Assembly: GCA_029721435.1 (NCBI GenBank)
Contig: CM056583.1
Coordinates: 58,308,120-58,372,119 of the forward strand
Source: Gymnothorax reevesii
Lineage: Eukaryota; Chordata; Actinopteri; Anguilliformes; Muraenidae
Length of the DNA stretch: 64,000 nt
Reading direction: 5' to 3'
Shown one piece after another: positions 45,991 to 56,420 of this stretch. The position numbers and the translations under genes are program-made. Position 1 is the first letter of the stretch. Every line of letters starts with the position of its first letter. The notes below the pieces were generated by a model, which had not been told where the DNA came from, made no database searches, and saw nothing but the letters and a program-made list of their open reading frames with translations.

Positions 45991-46881
45991 TTTCAAGTTA
46001 AGCCAAATTCCATAAACTAGAATCTAGATTTAAAAGACTGATAGCGGATGGGATAAAAGACCTGGAAAAGCGGTTAGTTTATCTCTGCTGTGGAAATAAA
46101 GCCTGAATCTGTTCGATCCATCTGACTAATTTTCAAAAGAAAGACCGAATGAAGACTTTTGTCTATCTTCAAAGGAAGAAAACAGACAAATAAAAAGACC
46201 AAGAAAAGTCGATAGCTCTTTGCATTGACTTTCACTGTAATCACTCGTGTGAAAAATTTGTTTCGCGTCCAGTGTGCAAGCGGCTTTACCGAGCATAGAG
46301 CGCAAGCATTATATACGCACTGCCTGATGCCGAGGCAGTTTGTGGTTGGTTGAGAAAGATGTGAAGTCGTTAATTTGCATCATTGATTCAGTTGCGTTGA
46401 TTAAGTCAGGTCGAGTTTCCATCACGCGTGCCTTTGATCTGACATCAGGACAATCGATATAGATACTATAATTTATGTGCTGATTCAGATAGTAACATTA
46501 AACAGTGGTTGCTGTAATTATTTACTGTATTGAAATGTGCCTGACATTCTGGAAACCTGCCTGTGAGGTTTCGGTGACGTGTGCGCACTGTGTGCCGGTC
46601 AGCCAAATTACCACTGCGCAGAAATTGAACCAGGTTGGAGCTGGCGAGCTTTCTGCGCAACTGCAGCAAAGACTTTTTCTACGAAACTCTCACTGCGTCT
46701 TGATGAATAAGTGACACCTCCCCCTACTACACCGCCACACCCATCTCGGCGCACGTTCGTCTGCGCACAGTGTTGCACCTCACGAAATTACCACTGCGCG
46801 GGCTGCACCGGACGAAATTACCACTGCGTGGGCTGTGCCACGCTTCGCCACCTGCGCTGCAAAAGGAAATTAGAGCCCAAT

Positions 46882-47795
46882 GTGTATTTAGACGAGGCAG
46901 ATGAGACTGCTTGGGGAGAACTGCAGTAAGTCTCTGATAGTGGGTGCCCCAGTCTGTTCTTTTTATCACTTATTTTAATATCTGTCACAGCATCTTCTGC
47001 TTTAATGCAGCCCCAGGTGATTTCAGTGCTGCTCTGTGGTTTGGGACTCAGCCATCCGTGAAAGTAAAGAGTTTATCACATCTGGTGCACAACAACACAT
47101 CCACAGTTAGCCCAGCCAAAGACAAACGGTGTAGAGACAGCCCTGTGAGAATAGATTCTGCCCCACAGTCCTGACCGGGGATTAGTTTATGCTTCTTATG
47201 GAGAGTACTGGAGATTGGAATATTGGGCTAGAGTACTGATCCTGGCTCACCAGCAGGGATGATTCTCATTTTAAGCTCATAATTGTTTCAGGAAGTGACA
47301 TAAATTATGCAGAGACACTGAGATGTTGGATCTACATCTTAGATTTTCCCTCAAGATGCAGGTAGCAAGGGAAACACCTGCTTCCTCACTGAATAAATTA
47401 ATTTCAGTGCAAGACTGATTTGCCTAGAGCACAGCATTAAAAATCTGGGTGACACCTCCTTAACACCAATAAACCTTAAACCTGAGCTTCATGTGATATC
47501 TCCTCAGGCACATGGCTTTATATACAGTGGCAAAGTGGCAAAGTGTATACACATGTGCTAATATGGACACACGCAGACATAAATTAATGTGAGCAGACTC
47601 ACACACAGGGGCAAAGGAAGGTCCTGTGAATCATATTCTCATCCCTGCTACACTATGACGAGCCCTTTCTGTGGCAATCTCACAGTGTACTGATGAATAG
47701 CACTGCAATAAACAGGGGGACTGAATTTTTTTCTTCATTTTAATAAGTGTGACTAGTAGATTGTTTAACCGCATGTTCCTGTAATTTCTGCCCAT
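46882..47795. other. Unannotated DOK intron sequence
   Basis: No gene or repeat was recognised. Confidence 0.35.
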
Positions 47796-47799
47796 TTTA

Positions 47800-48012
47800 A
47801 GGTGAACAGACATCCCCAATTTCCGGGGACAGCCCCCGATTTGGGTGACCTGTCCCCGGTTAAAGCTGTCCCCGAAAATGTCCGAAAATTTTGACACTGA
47901 ATGGGGGAAAAAGTACTTGTCCCCATTTTTATTTCATATTGATAATATTTAATTATTTTTCACCGCCGCGCTGAAAATGTCCCAGATTCTCCTTATAGAA
48001 ATCTGGTCACAT
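47800..48012 (-). repeat. Short interspersed repeat with GTGACCAGA/TCTGTTCAC ends
   Basis: The block runs from GTGAACAGACATCCCC to GAAATCTGGTCAC, so its ends are imperfect inverted repeats. It includes CCGGGGACAGCCCC and GACCTGTCCCCGG hairpins. I recognise the style from fish genomes but cannot name the family. Confidence 0.5.
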
Positions 48013-48353
48013 TACTTTATGGAAGAAATGGTTATAAATTACTTCAAATAGATTCTGACAAGTATGTAGATTTTTCTATATCCTACAACCTTAGATCCAA
48101 GAGAACTGTAAAAATAGGGAAAATGAATTTTAAAATCTCTTTTAATGTATATTCAATTGAAAAATGTACGAAGATAAAATAAATTATATTTTAACTCATC
48201 AACTGTATTTTTTTTTTTTTTATTAATATCTATTTCGAAATATGATGCCAGCTACATGCTCAAATGAAACTGGAACAGGTGCATGTTCACCACTGTGTAA
48301 TATCACCATTTGAAAACACCAGAAGAAGTTTTTTGGAACCGGGAACTCTTACG

Positions 48354-49184
48354 CCCGAATTCATAAAGGGTGATGATCACCCGATTATTTTAGTCAGGTA
48401 CAACTACTCTACGGTGGCTAAAACAGAGAAGTACGCGTGTGTATAAACTCCTGTGGTTAGCGCAATTCAGGTAGAACATAATTGAGTGTTTACCCATCTG
48501 TGTACAAATCCCCGCTTAACCGATGTATAGTAGTGTCATGTGACACGCTGCATGGTATGAAGTGGTTTTTCCTGGCACATATTTCCTCGGTAACACGACA
48601 AACTACTCGACAGCAGGTAGCCTGTGATACACCACACGTGTCACCAACAACCATTTGGAATGCACCACATGCATAATAGCGCAGGGCAATACTTAGTTGG
48701 TGTACTGGAAGAAGGGCATGGTTTCTTCTTGAGAGATGGTCAATGTCTGCTTCGATTGGGTCTAGAATAAAACGGTATGATTCTTTGGAAATTCTGTATC
48801 GCTTGAAAAATTTTGTGTCGCTATACTCTTCTAAAGGATTCGTCCTGTCTTTGAAAACCCTCAATTCAGTACCTTGCCTCTGGTCAGCCATCTCTTCCTG
48901 TGAAATTTCAATTATGTGCAAGAGATCCATAGTCATACGTCCAGCCACACAAGCAAGCCAACACGGAATTGGTAGCTTGTACAGGAGATAAACAAGTCCC
49001 TTATTAGAATTTCTTCTGTTACTTAGACAGTTGTAACTAACCATGTATGTTGGATAAGCAGCGGCTGATCTGATCTCTCTTCATGAATTTGGGCCTAAAT
49101 TTGTCCACTCGATCATCACCTGTTTATAAACTATTTAGCCAAGTTAACTGTGATCAAGGGAAAAACACCCTTTATGAATTCGGG
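48354..49184 (-). mobile_element. Internally deleted PIF/Harbinger transposon
   Basis: A perfect 19 bp inverted repeat, CCCGAATTCATAAAGGGTG at 48354-48372 and its complement at 49166-49184, encloses a Harbinger transposase fragment. At 831 bp it is far shorter than an autonomous Harbinger (usually over 3 kb with a second, Myb-like gene), so it is a deletion derivative. A 3 bp target duplication could not be confirmed. Confidence 0.75.
48490..49044 (-). pseudogene. Harbinger (HARBI1-like) transposase, N-terminal part only
   Basis: The frame is open for 184 codons. It contains MADQRQGTELRVFKDRTNPL, EEYSDTKFFKRYRISKESYR, FILDPIEADIDHLSRRNHAL, then PVHQLSIALRYYACGAFQMV and VGDTCGVSQATCCRVVCRVT. 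This is the helix-turn-helix-bearing N-terminal region of PIF/Harbinger transposases (xLxxALRxxAxGxxQxxVGDxxGVSQxTxxR). After EEICARKNHF the homology stops and the DDE catalytic domain is absent, so it cannot transpose. The Met chosen could be 49044 or an inner one (MADQ at about 48891). Confidence 0.8.
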
Positions 49185-49519
49185 GGTTTTTGTTTTGAGA
49201 GTAAAATTTGTTCCCAATCTTGCCTGATACACAGGAGGACTTCACTTGGTCAACATTCCGAGGTCTGCATTGTTGTCTTTTGAACCTCATAATCTGTCAT
49301 GTTTTAAATGGGAGACAGGTCCGGGCTGCAGGCTGACCAGTGTAGTACCCACACTCTGTCTACAAGGCCATGCTGTAGTAATATCTGATGGCTTGGCAGA
49401 GGTGTCTTAGAAAAACACGACACCGGAAATGCAGCATAAGTTGTTCCAAAATGCCTGAGTACACACCCGTGTCAATTGTGCCTTCACAGATGAGCAAATT
49501 ACCCATGATGAGTGAGCTA

Positions 49520-49876
49520 ATGGGTAACACTTTACAATAAGGATACATTAGTTCATGCAGTAACAAGAATTAACAACCAACAGTTAAGTAATGCATCAGA
49601 GAGCTAAATAACCAGTCGGTAACCTTAACTTACTATTTCTTGATGCTCTTTGACATCCTTATTATGAAGTTGACAACATCCATTAAGTATCCCTTTAGTA
49701 ACACCTCAAACTATCAAACTATTCAATAATGTATAAATTAATTCCTTAGTTAACATGAACATCATTAGTAAATGATTAGTCGGCCCATTAGTTTACTGTT
49801 GATGAACTGACAGTCAAAACTTCTTACTGCATTAGCTAATATTAATTAATGTAGCCTTATCGTAAAGTATTACCAG
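49520..49876. mobile_element. MITE with GGTAACACTTTACAATAAGG ends inside the Tc1 relic
   Basis: The left end GGTAACACTTTACAATAAGG (49520-49539) is inverted at the right as CCTTATCGTAAAGTATTACC (about 49855-49874). The interior is AT-rich with many TTAGTTAA-like words and no coding sequence. The surrounding Tc1 sequence resumes directly after it. Confidence 0.75.
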
Positions 49877-50619
49877 CCAATGCAACTGCAAACCACAGCA
49901 GACGCTGGCTTCTGAAGTTATTGATAACAGTCAATGGTCTTTCTCCTCTTTGGCCCCGTGTAGACAATATCCATCAATTCCAAAAACAATTTAACGATGG
50001 GCTCTTCAGACCATGGCATACCTTCCTATGTTGTGTTTGCTATTTCAGATTAGCTTGAGCCCAGAGAAATTGGCAGTGCACCTGGATGGCATTGATAGAT
50101 GGCCTCTTCTTAGCACAGTTGAGCCTTAACTTGAATTACATGTTCCCACAGAAAGCTGCGTCATGGCCACAGGTCCTCTGAAGAATTCACAAGCCTATAT
50201 GGTTAAGTCCTTTACAGAAGTATATCAGTCCTTAATTTAGTGCAGTCTGAGGACTTGAAGGTCATACGAATCCTGAATGGGATTATTGGCTTTGTTCCAT
50301 ATCTGCAGAGATTGCTCCGGTTTCTCCTGATCTTTCCTCTGCATTATGAAATGTTGATGGTGAAATCCCCAAATTCTGTGCAATCGCACAATGAGAAACA
50401 TAGTTGATGAGCTGTTTGAATATTTGTTAAACTAGCTTTTATCATACGGACCCTCAAACTTCCTCATCAATAAATGGCTATGCTTTTTGTGACTGCTCAT
50501 TTAAGACCCAATCATGACTGAATTACCTGATTCCTGTTCATTTGTTTTACTGAGAAATGTTCAAATCTAGTGTTTTAATAAATCTCCATGACTTTCTCAG
50601 TCTTCCCATTCCGTTGTCA

Positions 50620-50702
50620 CAATTGAAGCATCTATTACTGAAACCCCATAAGTCACACTTGACTTGACTTGTGGGGTTTTAGTAATCAGTGCTTCAATTG
50701 TT
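50620..50702. repeat. Small hairpin insertion
   Basis: ACAATTGAAGCATCTATTACT pairs with AGTAATCAGTGCTTCAATTGT, and GAAACCCCATAAGT pairs with ACTTGTGGGGTTTT. The inverted arms are about 35 bp with a short loop of GACTTGA-type repeats. In the related Tc1 copy at 38.4 kb no such palindrome is present at the same place, so it was inserted here. Confidence 0.65.
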
Positions 50703-50769
50703 TTGGAGCAGGTTACAGGCATCAAATACAAAATGTGAAAATAAGTACAAAAATCTATGCAGTTGATAA

Positions 50770-51455
50770 GGGGAGCCTTAATCATTTTTTTTTCTCAGTG
50801 CTGTTTTCAACTTATATGAGAACTTACAAACCACTTAATTCTGAATTTAATTCACATTTTACATACCGTCCTAATTCTTGTGGAACTGATGTTTTCTCTG
50901 GTAAAGAAGATCAAAACATACTTCTAGGCCACCATCAATTCATCTGGGCACTTTGAGCATGTCTGACAAGTTAAGGCAGGGAGGGTAAAATTTTTAAGTA
51001 GCATTTTTGTAATATTTGCTAAAATTCTCTTTACAGCCTGATAGCAATCAATAAATTAAATGATTAAAAACAAAAGCGAAGAAAACCCGGTATCTGTAGC
51101 GGTTTCAGAAGTGTAATAAGGCCATGCAATCATTTCATTCGGCCAGAATGCAAAGACTGGTTAGCCTATCCTGTCAATGTACCACTTGAACAACCTGCCT
51201 GTGCTGTCAATGCGTACGCATGGACAATGTTGCTAAAGCTAGGTAGCCTGTCATATGAAAATGGCAGTGAAAGTGAAGCCAAAATTTTCATTTCCTCCTA
51301 AACCTACAGTACAACAGCTTGCACTGCTAAACAAAGCAAGAAAAGCAAGAAAAAGAAGAGAATATGACAGCTAAGAAAAATTTGGGTGAATAGTCCTGCC
51401 TGTTGCATGCCCTCCTCCCTGTGCCTATCCTCTTTGACCAGACATGCTGGGTCCT
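50770..51455. other. Unannotated DOK intron sequence
   Basis: No gene or repeat was recognised. Confidence 0.35.
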
Positions 51456-51459
51456 GGAG

Positions 51460-53075
51460 TACTTACATTTGAAAGTATGTGAACCCTTTGGAATTACCTT
51501 GATTTCTGCATAAATTAGTCATGAAATGTGATCTGATCTTCATCTATGTCACAACAATAGATAAACAGTCTTCTTAAATTAATACGTCACAAACAATTAT
51601 ATGTTTTCATGTTTTTATTGAACACAACATGTAAACATTCACAGTGCAGGGTGGAAAAAGTATGTGAACCTTTGGATTTAATAACTGGTTGACCCTCCTT
51701 TGGCATCAATAACCTCAACCAAATGTTTCCTGTACTTACAGATCAGACCTGCACAATGGTCAGGAGGAATTTTACACCATTCCTCTTTACAAAACAGTTT
51801 CAGTTCAGCAATATTCTTGGGATGTCTGGTGTGATTCACTCTCTTGAGGTCATACCATAGCACCTCAATCGGGTTGATGTCAGGACTCTGACTGGGCCAC
51901 TGCAGAAGGTGTATTTTCTGCTGTTGAAGCTATTCTGTTGTTGATCTACTTCTGTGCTTTTTGGTCCATGTCCTGTTGCATCACCTGTCCTCTGTTGAGC
52001 TCAGATTGGCAGACAGATGGTCTTAGGTTCTCCTGCAAAATGCCTTAATAATTCATTCATTTTTCCGTCAATGATAGCAATCCCTCCAGGCCCTGAGGCA
52101 GCAAAGCAGCCCCAAACCATGATGGCCCCTTCACCATACCTCACAGTTGGGATGATGTTTTGATGTTGATGTGCTGTTCCTTTTTTTCTCCACGCATAGC
52201 ATTGTGTGTTCCTTCCAAACAACTCAACTTTGGTTTCATCTGTCAACAGAATATTTTGCCAGTAGTGCTGTGGAACATCCAGGTGCTCTTTTGCAAACTT
52301 CAAACGTGCAGCAATATTTTTTTGGACGGCAGTGGCTTCCTCTTTCGTGTCCTCCCATGAACTCCATTCTTGTTTAATGTTATACTTATCGTAGATTTGT
52401 CAACAGAGATGTTAGCATGTGCCAGAGATTTCTTTAAGTCTTTAGCTGACGCTCTAGGATTCTTCACCTCATAGAGCATTCTGCACTGTGCTCTTGCAGT
52501 CATCTTCACAAGAAGGCCACTCCGAGGGAGAGTAGCAACAGCGCTGAACTGTCTCCATTTATAGACAATCTGTCTAACCGTGGACAAATGAACATCAAGG
52601 CTTTTAGAGATACCTTTGTAACCCTTTCCAGCTTCATGCAAGTCAACAATTCTTAATCGTACATCTTCTGAGAGCTCTTTGACGTGAGGCATGATTCACA
52701 TCAGGCAATGCTTCTTGAGAATAGCAAACTCAAAACTGGTGCGTATTTTTTATAGGGCAGGGCAGCTTTAACCAACACCTCCAATCTCTTCACATCGATT
52801 GGACTCCAGGTTGGCGCACTCCTTACTCCGATTAGCTCTTGGAGAAGTCATTAGCCAAGGGGTTCACATACTTTTTCCACCCTGCACAGTGAATGTTTAC
52901 ACGTTGTGTTCAATAAAAACATGAGAACTTACAATTGTTTGTGAAGTATTAGCTTAAGAAGAATGTGTTTGTCTATTGTTGTGACTTAGATTAAGATCAG
53001 ATCACATTTTCTGACCAATTTCTGCAGAATTCCAGCTAATTTCAAAGGGTTCACGTACTTTTTCTTGCAACTGTA
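51460..53075 (-). mobile_element. Tc1 transposon of the IR/DR type
   Basis: The long terminal inverted repeats (about 51460-51690 and 52850-53075) each contain two direct copies of AGTATGTGAACC(C)TTTGG (outer at about 51475 and 53055, inner at about 51658 and 52862), the IR/DR layout also seen in Sleeping Beauty-like fish Tc1 elements. Inner repeats share CACAGTGCAGGGTGGAAAAAG. TA lies at both outer ends. One transposase relic on the minus strand fills the interior. The left outer end is the more decayed. Confidence 0.88.
51678..52692 (-). pseudogene. Tc1 transposase (IR/DR type), frameshifted
   Basis: Starts [20 protein letters not shown] at 52692. The paired-like DNA-binding region has [19 protein letters not shown] and a second HTH near [18 protein letters not shown], and GRTRKRKPL is a GRRR-type hook. 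After a frameshift near 52300 the catalytic part continues: FAKEHLDVPQHYWQNILLTD then ETKVELFG (first Asp) and MVWGCFAASGPGGIAIIDG. It is degraded between about 52060 and 51920, where VMQQDMDQKAQK replaces VMQQDNDPKH. It resumes with QWPSQSPDINPIEVLWYDLK (catalytic Glu) and ends with the HLVEVIDAKGGSTSY C-terminus and stop at 51678. It is inactive. Confidence 0.88.
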
Positions 53076-53079
53076 TATT

Positions 53080-54040
53080 CAGAGCAAATTATTATCATGC
53101 TGGAAGCTATTAAATTTGAGTCATTGTACAATAGCAAAGAATTCTATGCAAAATTCCTGCTCGTCAATATGCCACAGATGAACTTACTTAAGACAAAATT
53201 GTCAGGTAGCAAGCAAGTTAGATGAGGTGGCAAAGAAACTACTTACAATTGATTAATGGGGGAAAATTATGCGTGAAATGCACTACAAATGCATACTGCA
53301 CATTCAAAATATATTTGTGCGGTGTGGTATCCTAACTTTGATGATTTTAGCTTTGCTAGTTATATGTTAGCGCTACCAGGCACTGCTAGATGGCCAGTCT
53401 AGTATTGCTAGCTATAAATTTTCATTTTCTTTTTCCTATTTCACCCATGCTAGCTAGCGTGAAATCTACGATGATAAGGATAACTTCAAGCATGTTAATT
53501 GTTTATGTTCATCGTGTTCATATTGTTTACGCTTAGGTTGTTCGCAACTTTTTTTCTGGCATGTGAATGATACATCAAGTGGTCGGACAAGATTGACGAT
53601 GGAAACAAACAATGAGCTGGGTTGCATTCCTCTCTCCATTTTTTTTCTTCTGCCAGCTATTATAGTATGGGGGTTTATGTCTTTCAGAGGAGTGGCTTGA
53701 GATGACTTAAAGATGGGGTATTTTTTCTTACTACTTTCAAAATCTGCCTAATGCCAGCTGCTTTATCCAATGTTGCCTACCCTACTTTGAATTTCCATAA
53801 ACAGATGCCATATTAACTGAAGATTTTGTATCCAAATACTTTTGATTAGGCTTCTGAATACATCTTAGAAACTGTTGTTTATGTTTCAAACATTCCTTAC
53901 AAAGCTTAACAGTACTGAACAAAAGATAAAACTTCACAATTAATAAGTAACTTAATTACATGTTATAATGTTGTATTATTAGCCACTGTTACAAACACTA
54001 TAAGGTAATTTATTAGCTAGCAAGACAGCTTGCTAGCGAG
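53080..54040. other. Unannotated DOK intron sequence
   Basis: No gene was recognised. It may be part of the same larger repeat as the following block, but no second copy of this part is in the window. Confidence 0.3.
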
Positions 54041-54043
54041 TGA

Positions 54044-55250
54044 ACTAGCAAACTTTACGATTCGGTGCCAGTTAAACAACCAATGGCTGTACAAATCAGA
54101 CTTGGAAATGCCTTGCTCGGTGTCTATGAAGCCTAACATCCCGCCAAGTTCCCACATAAGTTAGACAAGAGTTAACACAAATTAAATTCAAATTTTTTGA
54201 AGAACTGTTCTCTGACCACCGCCAAATTCTTAGCACTGCAAAACTTGAAGTTCTTCACTATTAAACGCTTTCTTGTAAATGTAAAATCTCTAGGTCAATG
54301 TACACTCTGGGTGCTAGCTCGGCACCCACATCCAGTTGCCAACCATCTTGCATTACCAAAATGGTTGAGCTGGAAACAAAAAAGTCAGTGGCATGTAGCC
54401 CAAAAGAGTCCTCTGCTGCACATTGCACAATGAGACAAAAATAGTCCTCAATTCCTGGCAGTTTCATCTTCACCCCATCTTCCTCTCTACTTTTCTCCCG
54501 TGTGTGCTCTTTCTTTGACTGCATTGTAAGTCATGCTAAGATGCTGAGAAAGGCTGTAATAACTAATCAAAATAGCCCACTTAAACAATTTATAGGCCAT
54601 ATAAATCTCGACAAAAAGAAAGCAAGATACCTTCCATCACTTCAAGAGAAAGTATGCAGCCTAACCAATTACAAAAAGAAAAAATTTAGTTATCTCATGT
54701 AGGCCTAACGCAGGCCCGACACATTGATTATTAAATATTGATAGATTTACACATAAAGAGCGTTACTTCCCATAACTGAGATTTTTATTTTTTTTGGCTT
54801 TGTCGTTGGTTATATTACAAAAAGCCCCTCCACTAGCACTATACTATGCAAAGTGCAGTCAATTAATTCTTCCCAACATGATTATAATTATCTTCCTTTC
54901 TTTACACTTCAACAACCACACCAATCATTTTGCCACAGTCTCCGATGCAATTTGACCATATATTTCCAGCACACATGAGCTCGGGTGCAACATCTCCTTC
55001 TGTGTTTCCATCACATGTGGGCAAGTTATTCAATATCAGCTAATGTTTAAAATTCGTTCACTTTCCACAAGCTTCTCTGATCGTATCAAATCACCTCCGC
55101 GTGCTTACCAAACCAGCCCAGTTCTTGTTGAGTGGACAGTGTAACAAATTGCGTAGATATAGCTACATTAGTCAGCTAGCCAGTTTGCAATCTTGTCTAT
55201 TCTGTGCACAGTGCTGATTTTTTGAACTAACGTTAGGTGACTACAGGCAA
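54044..55250. repeat. Diverged interspersed repeat, copy B (uninterrupted)
   Basis: This is colinear with 20808-21475 plus 22780-23090. In this copy only about 250 bases (54715-54965) lie between the two matching parts, against 1.3 kb in copy A, showing the size of the insertion there. The frames at 54197-54702 are not conserved between the copies, so it does not look coding. Confidence 0.6.
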
Positions 55251-56100
55251 GATAAATGCTTTAGGTTAAACCATTGACTGTCAACGAATTGGGAAAAGCC
55301 ACCAAAATTGGACTAGGCATTACATTTACAATGTCGTGTTCCTTCCATTTTCCCCAAAAGTTGGGCGGGATATTCACGGTATGTTCAAAAGTTAGTCAGG
55401 ACATGTCCCGACTATTGACCACTCTGAAATTCGATGCATACCATGCATTCCAATGCCAAAACAAAGCTTGACAAGCAAAACTAAGAATGGCCGTGTCCTG
55501 ATCAGCGTTTTACCGTTGTGTCCCGCAGTGTACTCCGGACACTAGATTGCACGCTGATCTTATTTTTCATCCTTTTCCAAAAGATTATCTTCGTTAGGAG
55601 AGATGAAGGGCCGGAACTTAATGGGTTTTATGATCACGATACACGTTTCGAGTGGTACTGTTCATCAAGGCTTCAGCGGTGGCCTTATCAGGTCATGACT
55701 GTTAGTATAAGATACTGTTTATCACATAACCGAACTGCGCGATTCAATAGAAAACCACTGCAATTTCCGTAAGCGCCAGAATAGTAATGCCGTCAGTCTG
55801 CCAACTTGCACTACGGTCAAGCTATCACTTTTGTGTTTGAACTAGCAACAGTTTCTATTGATCACTTTCACGTCATGATGGGCTATGGGAAACGTACTAC
55901 AGTTAAGTGGCAGAGAAAAATATGGAACAAATGCAAAATTACAGTTTTCTCCCACTGTTAACTGAGTGGCCAGCTAATATTAGCTTGCTAGCTAACAAAC
56001 TGATGTTACATAATGGATCAGGTAATTGGAATGTTGATAGCCAGAATCGGTGCAGCCAGAGTTGTGGCACACTTGCATTGTGCGATTGTTTTACTTCTGA
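55251..56100. other. Unannotated DOK intron sequence
   Basis: No supported gene. The plus-strand frames at 55274-55471, 55518-55772 and 55907-56113 lack recognisable domains. Confidence 0.3.
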
Positions 56101-56103
56101 AAA

Positions 56104-56420
56104 TACGATATAGGCAGACAGCAAGCACCCGAGATCGACCGTGGCCTGGGCAGCCACGTGTGACCATGCGTGCAGGACCGTAAGATTTGCGTGATGTGAC
56201 TCAGAAACTTCTTTTGTCCAGCAAAGTTGACCGCTGCCAAGGTTCCCGGAAGATGCGGTGATCATATCTGCTCTCATACGGTGCAAAGACGGCTCCAGGA
56301 TGAAGGCATCTCTTCATTTAGAGCACATGTTGGGATGGTCCTGAGTGATCGCAGATGTGCGACTTATTCTCAGTGGGAACAGGCACATAGAGCAAGTAAC
56401 TCAACCTGCCACTAAAAGAA
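56104..56420 (+). pseudogene. Tc1-like transposase relic, DNA-binding part
   Basis: The plus-strand frames read, in pieces, ASTRDRPWPGQPRVTMRAGP then, after a shift, AAKVPGRCGDHICSHTVQRR and LQDEGISSFRAHVGMVLSDR followed by SQWEQAHRA. This matches the order in many fish Tc1 proteins: GRPRxTxxxxDR, then S.xTVRxRLxExGIxxRRPxxGxxLTxxHRxxRLxWAxxH. The catalytic domain is missing. Confidence 0.6.

Larger units (their letters stand above)
45093..46286. mobile_element. Nested 1.2 kb element with AAGCTGCTTGCACACTGGAC ends
   Basis: The inverted ends AAGCTGCTTGCACACTGGAC (from about 45092) and the complement GTCCAGTGTGCAAGCGGCTT (ending about 46286) match over about 34 bp with few changes. It lies wholly inside the 2.2 kb element, so it inserted later or both moved together. 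It contains a central hairpin (45424-45575) and a LINE-tail-like segment. No transposase was found. A related single end occurs at about 6618 inside the 5390-7512 element. Its target duplication is not clear. Confidence 0.65.
44672..46878. mobile_element. 2.2 kb DNA transposon with GGGCTCTAATTTC ends, 3 bp target duplication
   Basis: The perfect 13 bp terminal repeat GGGCTCTAATTTC occurs at 44672 and, inverted, ends at 46878. After a short unmatched spacer both ends continue GCGCAGG(C/T)GGCGAA. AAT flanks both sides (44669-44671, 46879-46881). The subterminal regions are strongly G+C and CpG rich (44690-44860, 46560-46860). The right one holds three copies of AAATTACCACTGCG (46607, 46788, 46818). 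The GGGCTCT terminus and 3 bp duplication suggest PIF/Harbinger or a related superfamily, though the usual TWA target is not seen. No transposase is present. The frames at 44616-44864 and 46711-46969 lie in the GC-rich ends and are not genes. Confidence 0.75.
49196..50765 (-). pseudogene. Heavily decayed Tc1 transposon with two later insertions
   Basis: Segments 49210-49515, 49880-50450 and parts of 50530-50765 align in order with the Tc1 at 37.1-38.7 kb: GACAGGTCCGGGCTGCAGGC beside GACAGGTCTGGACTACAGGC, GCCATGCTGTAGTAA beside GCCATGCTGTTGTAA, CCATCAATTCCAAAAACAATTTAA, and GGTGAAATCCCCAAATTCTGTGCAATC. No reading frame of useful length survives. It is interrupted by a MITE (49520-49876) and a hairpin (50620-50702). 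The left end directly abuts the Harbinger element. Confidence 0.7.

Noticed and set aside
47631..47897. Minus-strand frame of 88 codons in the DOK intron
   Set aside because: It overlaps a known-looking repeat, and its composition does not suggest a protein.
55518..55772. Plus-strand frame MSRSVLRTLDCTLILFF as a possible host exon
   Set aside because: It shows no domain and no splice consensus. It lies in the DOK intron on the other strand.
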